Origin: Acanthacorydalis orientalis
Taxonomy: Eukaryota; Arthropoda; Insecta; Megaloptera; Corydalidae
Assembly (NCBI GenBank): GCA_034766995.1
Contig: CM068322.1
Span: 7,094,589-7,158,588 of the forward strand
Direction: 5' to 3'
Length of the DNA: 64,000 nt
Positions 62,624 to 64,000 of the stretch are shown piece by piece. The position numbers were made by a program, and so were the translations under genes. How positions within the stretch are numbered: position 1 is the stretch's first letter; each line of letters opens with the position of its first letter. Under the pieces are notes generated by a model, which saw only the letters and a list, made by a program, of their open reading frames with translations, had not been told where the DNA came from and ran no database searches.

Positions 62624-62649
62624 TATATATATATATATATATAATATAC
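62624..62649. repeat. (TA)n microsatellite abutting a mariner
   Basis: Short TA run directly left of mariner family 2 copy B. Confidence 0.95.
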
Positions 62650-62651
62650 AT

Positions 62652-63465
62652 GGGTCGTTTGATAAGTTTGGTAAATTTCTATGATGTTGCGTGAATATTA
62701 ATTTGTTGACGCGACGGTTATCAAGTGTCACTTTTCAAACTAGCATAGGTGAAATTTCAGCTAGAAGCGACATGTTGTTCGCATTCTACAGATTTTTGAA
62801 GCGAGCATTGTAGCAGTTGCCCTCAAAAATGGAAAAACCGAGCAGGTATTTTTACATCGGCGTGGATAAAACATGGATCCACCACTACACATCTAAGTCG
62901 AAGCAGAAGTCAAAGCAGTGGCCAATAACTGGTGAAAGTGCTCTGAAGAAGATGAAGACCGTTTTTATGGCTGGGAAGATGATGGCCACTGTTTTTTTGG
63001 AATTCTCAAGGAATTATTCTGATCAATTACTTAAAAAATGGAAAAATAACGACAGGAGCCTGTTGTGCAACATTATTTAACGGTTTGAAAGAAGGTCTGA
63101 AACAAAAACGGTGAAGATTATCGCACAAAAAAGCTGTTTCACTAGGATAACGCGCTATCCCACAAATCTACCGTCGCAGTGGTAAAATGGCACGAATTAG
63201 GCTTCGAATTGATTTCTCATCCACCCTATTCTTTGGACTTAGCCCCGTGTGACTTTTTTCTCGTTTCACACTTGAATATTTAGCTCGGTGGGAAGAAACT
63301 TTCGCCGAATGAGGATTTCATCGCCGTCGTCTATGCGTATTTTGCAGATTCGCTGGACCAATTGGACCATAGCTCTCAGTGGAGACAATGTTGAAAAATA
63401 AAATCGATTTTTTTACAAAAAACGGTGTTTAACTTGCTCCTTTACTATACTTCTCAAAATACCCT
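62652..63465 (+). mobile_element. internally deleted mariner (family 2, copy B)
   Basis: About 814 bp. The left end GGGTCGTTTGATAAGTTTGG matches copy A at 20976. The right end is decayed (CTTCTCAAAATACCCT). After the first 190 bases, which match copy A, the sequence jumps at about 62840-62853 from the start codon region to the catalytic domain. The two DNA-binding motifs and the start of the catalytic core are thus deleted. What remains is the opposite half to that kept by the mini-mariners. Confidence 0.92.
62817..63400 (+). pseudogene. mariner transposase, catalytic half, broken
   Basis: The open part (62817-63080) has the first catalytic Asp in VDKTWIHHYTSKSKQKSKQW, then KTVFMAGKMMATVFLEFSRN, and breaks near 63080. 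Further on, other frames give DNALSHKSTVAV (second Asp) and YSLDLAPCDFF (third Asp). There are exactly 34 residues between these two aspartates, the D34D signature of mariner. A stop replaces the residue just before DNA, and another stop follows HLNI. All three aspartates survive although the gene is dead. Confidence 0.92.
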
Positions 63466-63679
63466 CGTTTATATATATTTAACAGTTTTGAACTCTTTGA
63501 ATCAATTTTTTACTTTGTAAAAATAAAAAAAATAGAGATGGCATTGACTATTCTGCAGATTGCATGAAAATATTATATTATCAGAATATGTTCATATAAT
63601 CTGTTAAAAATATGTACAATTTTTACTTTAATAAATGTCAACTATGAATCATTGTAACTGAAAATATTTTCGAATGAAC
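63466..63679. other. AT-rich sequence, nothing recognised
   Basis: No gene or shared repeat seen. Confidence 0.5.
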
Positions 63680-64000
63680 TTTCTTTATACTCAATTATCA
63701 ATCTCGATACCGTCAAGGCTGTCGCACGAACAGAAAATCACAAAAATCGAACTTCCGGTCGAATATAATCGGAACGTGAATGTAACAATAAAAAGCCATC
63801 AATTCCGAGACAAAAGGCGGCCGACAATGGAAATCCTTTGTAGAGCGCGAACGGAACGCGAGAGCACTCGGCGCGCTAATGAAAACGCCTCCACTCAGTA
63901 TAACTCTTAAATAGTATTTTATAATACACGCCAATTACCTTGAAATCACAGTATTAACGTCAACATGTAAAACAAACATGACGTTCTGTATACAACGCAA
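63680..64000. other. CpG-rich island at the window edge
   Basis: This is among the most GC-rich 200 bases of the window (GCGCGAACGGAACGCGAGAG, CGGCGCGC). Both strands have a 73-78 codon frame (63674-63910 plus; 63713-63934 minus) with no motif. A promoter or first exon of a gene lying beyond the window is possible. Confidence 0.3.

Overview
This is a very AT-rich eukaryotic window, almost certainly from an insect or another arthropod. The pointers are two families of mariner DNA transposon (D34D transposase, TA target sites), the decayed 3' end of an insect-type LINE, palindromic (foldback) repeats, and nearly forty (TA)n microsatellites. There is no operon structure, no CRISPR array, no recognisable tRNA or rRNA and no complete host gene. 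It reads as a gene desert or as the inside of very large introns. Nearly all long open frames are (TA)n tracts read as Tyr-Ile repeats, or chance frames.

Mobile DNA is the main recognisable content. (1) Five copies (about 3763-4293, 11665-12230, 39559-39858, 51659-52190 and 54067-54613) are a roughly 530-570 bp mini-mariner. It keeps the terminal repeats and only the N-terminal DNA-binding part of the transposase, and the four copies with both ends share one internal deletion. (2) A second mariner is present as a nearly full-length dead copy (20976-22306, minus) and as an internally deleted copy (62652-63465, plus). (3) A foldback family, here called FB-A, is about 290-320 bp when intact and has a GGATGATGG-type core. 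At least ten intact or partial copies lie between 8165 and 61640. (4) A second foldback family, FB-B, is about 190 bp and occurs at 33808, 49003 and 60755. (5) A repeat with GC-rich patches (FAM-C) occurs in opposite orientations at 1390-1930 and 28650-29060. (6) A 960 bp unit with roughly 308 bp inverted arms lies at 47194-48152. (7) A LINE C-terminal fragment (52225-52598) runs straight into a TA tract, and a possible solo LTR lies at 461-751.

Between the repeats are stretches of plain AT-rich sequence and about fifteen islands of more balanced base composition, for example 9230-9600, 10380-10860, 18950-19470, 41400-42200, 43060-43640, 45440-46020 and 63680-64000. These could be regulatory DNA or untranslated exons, but the sequence alone does not decide. 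Weak candidates for host coding sequence are a 48-nt, one-frame-open exon with good splice sites (53818-53865), a Ser-rich frame (12265-12564, minus) and a decayed coding-like region (56600-57175, minus).

The closest thing to an undescribed system is the set of palindromic families together with the mariner relics that keep only the DNA-binding half. These are short elements with no protein of their own, apparently moved by enzymes encoded elsewhere, many of them at or next to TA tracts. All boundaries are read by eye and are approximate to several bases, or more for decayed copies.
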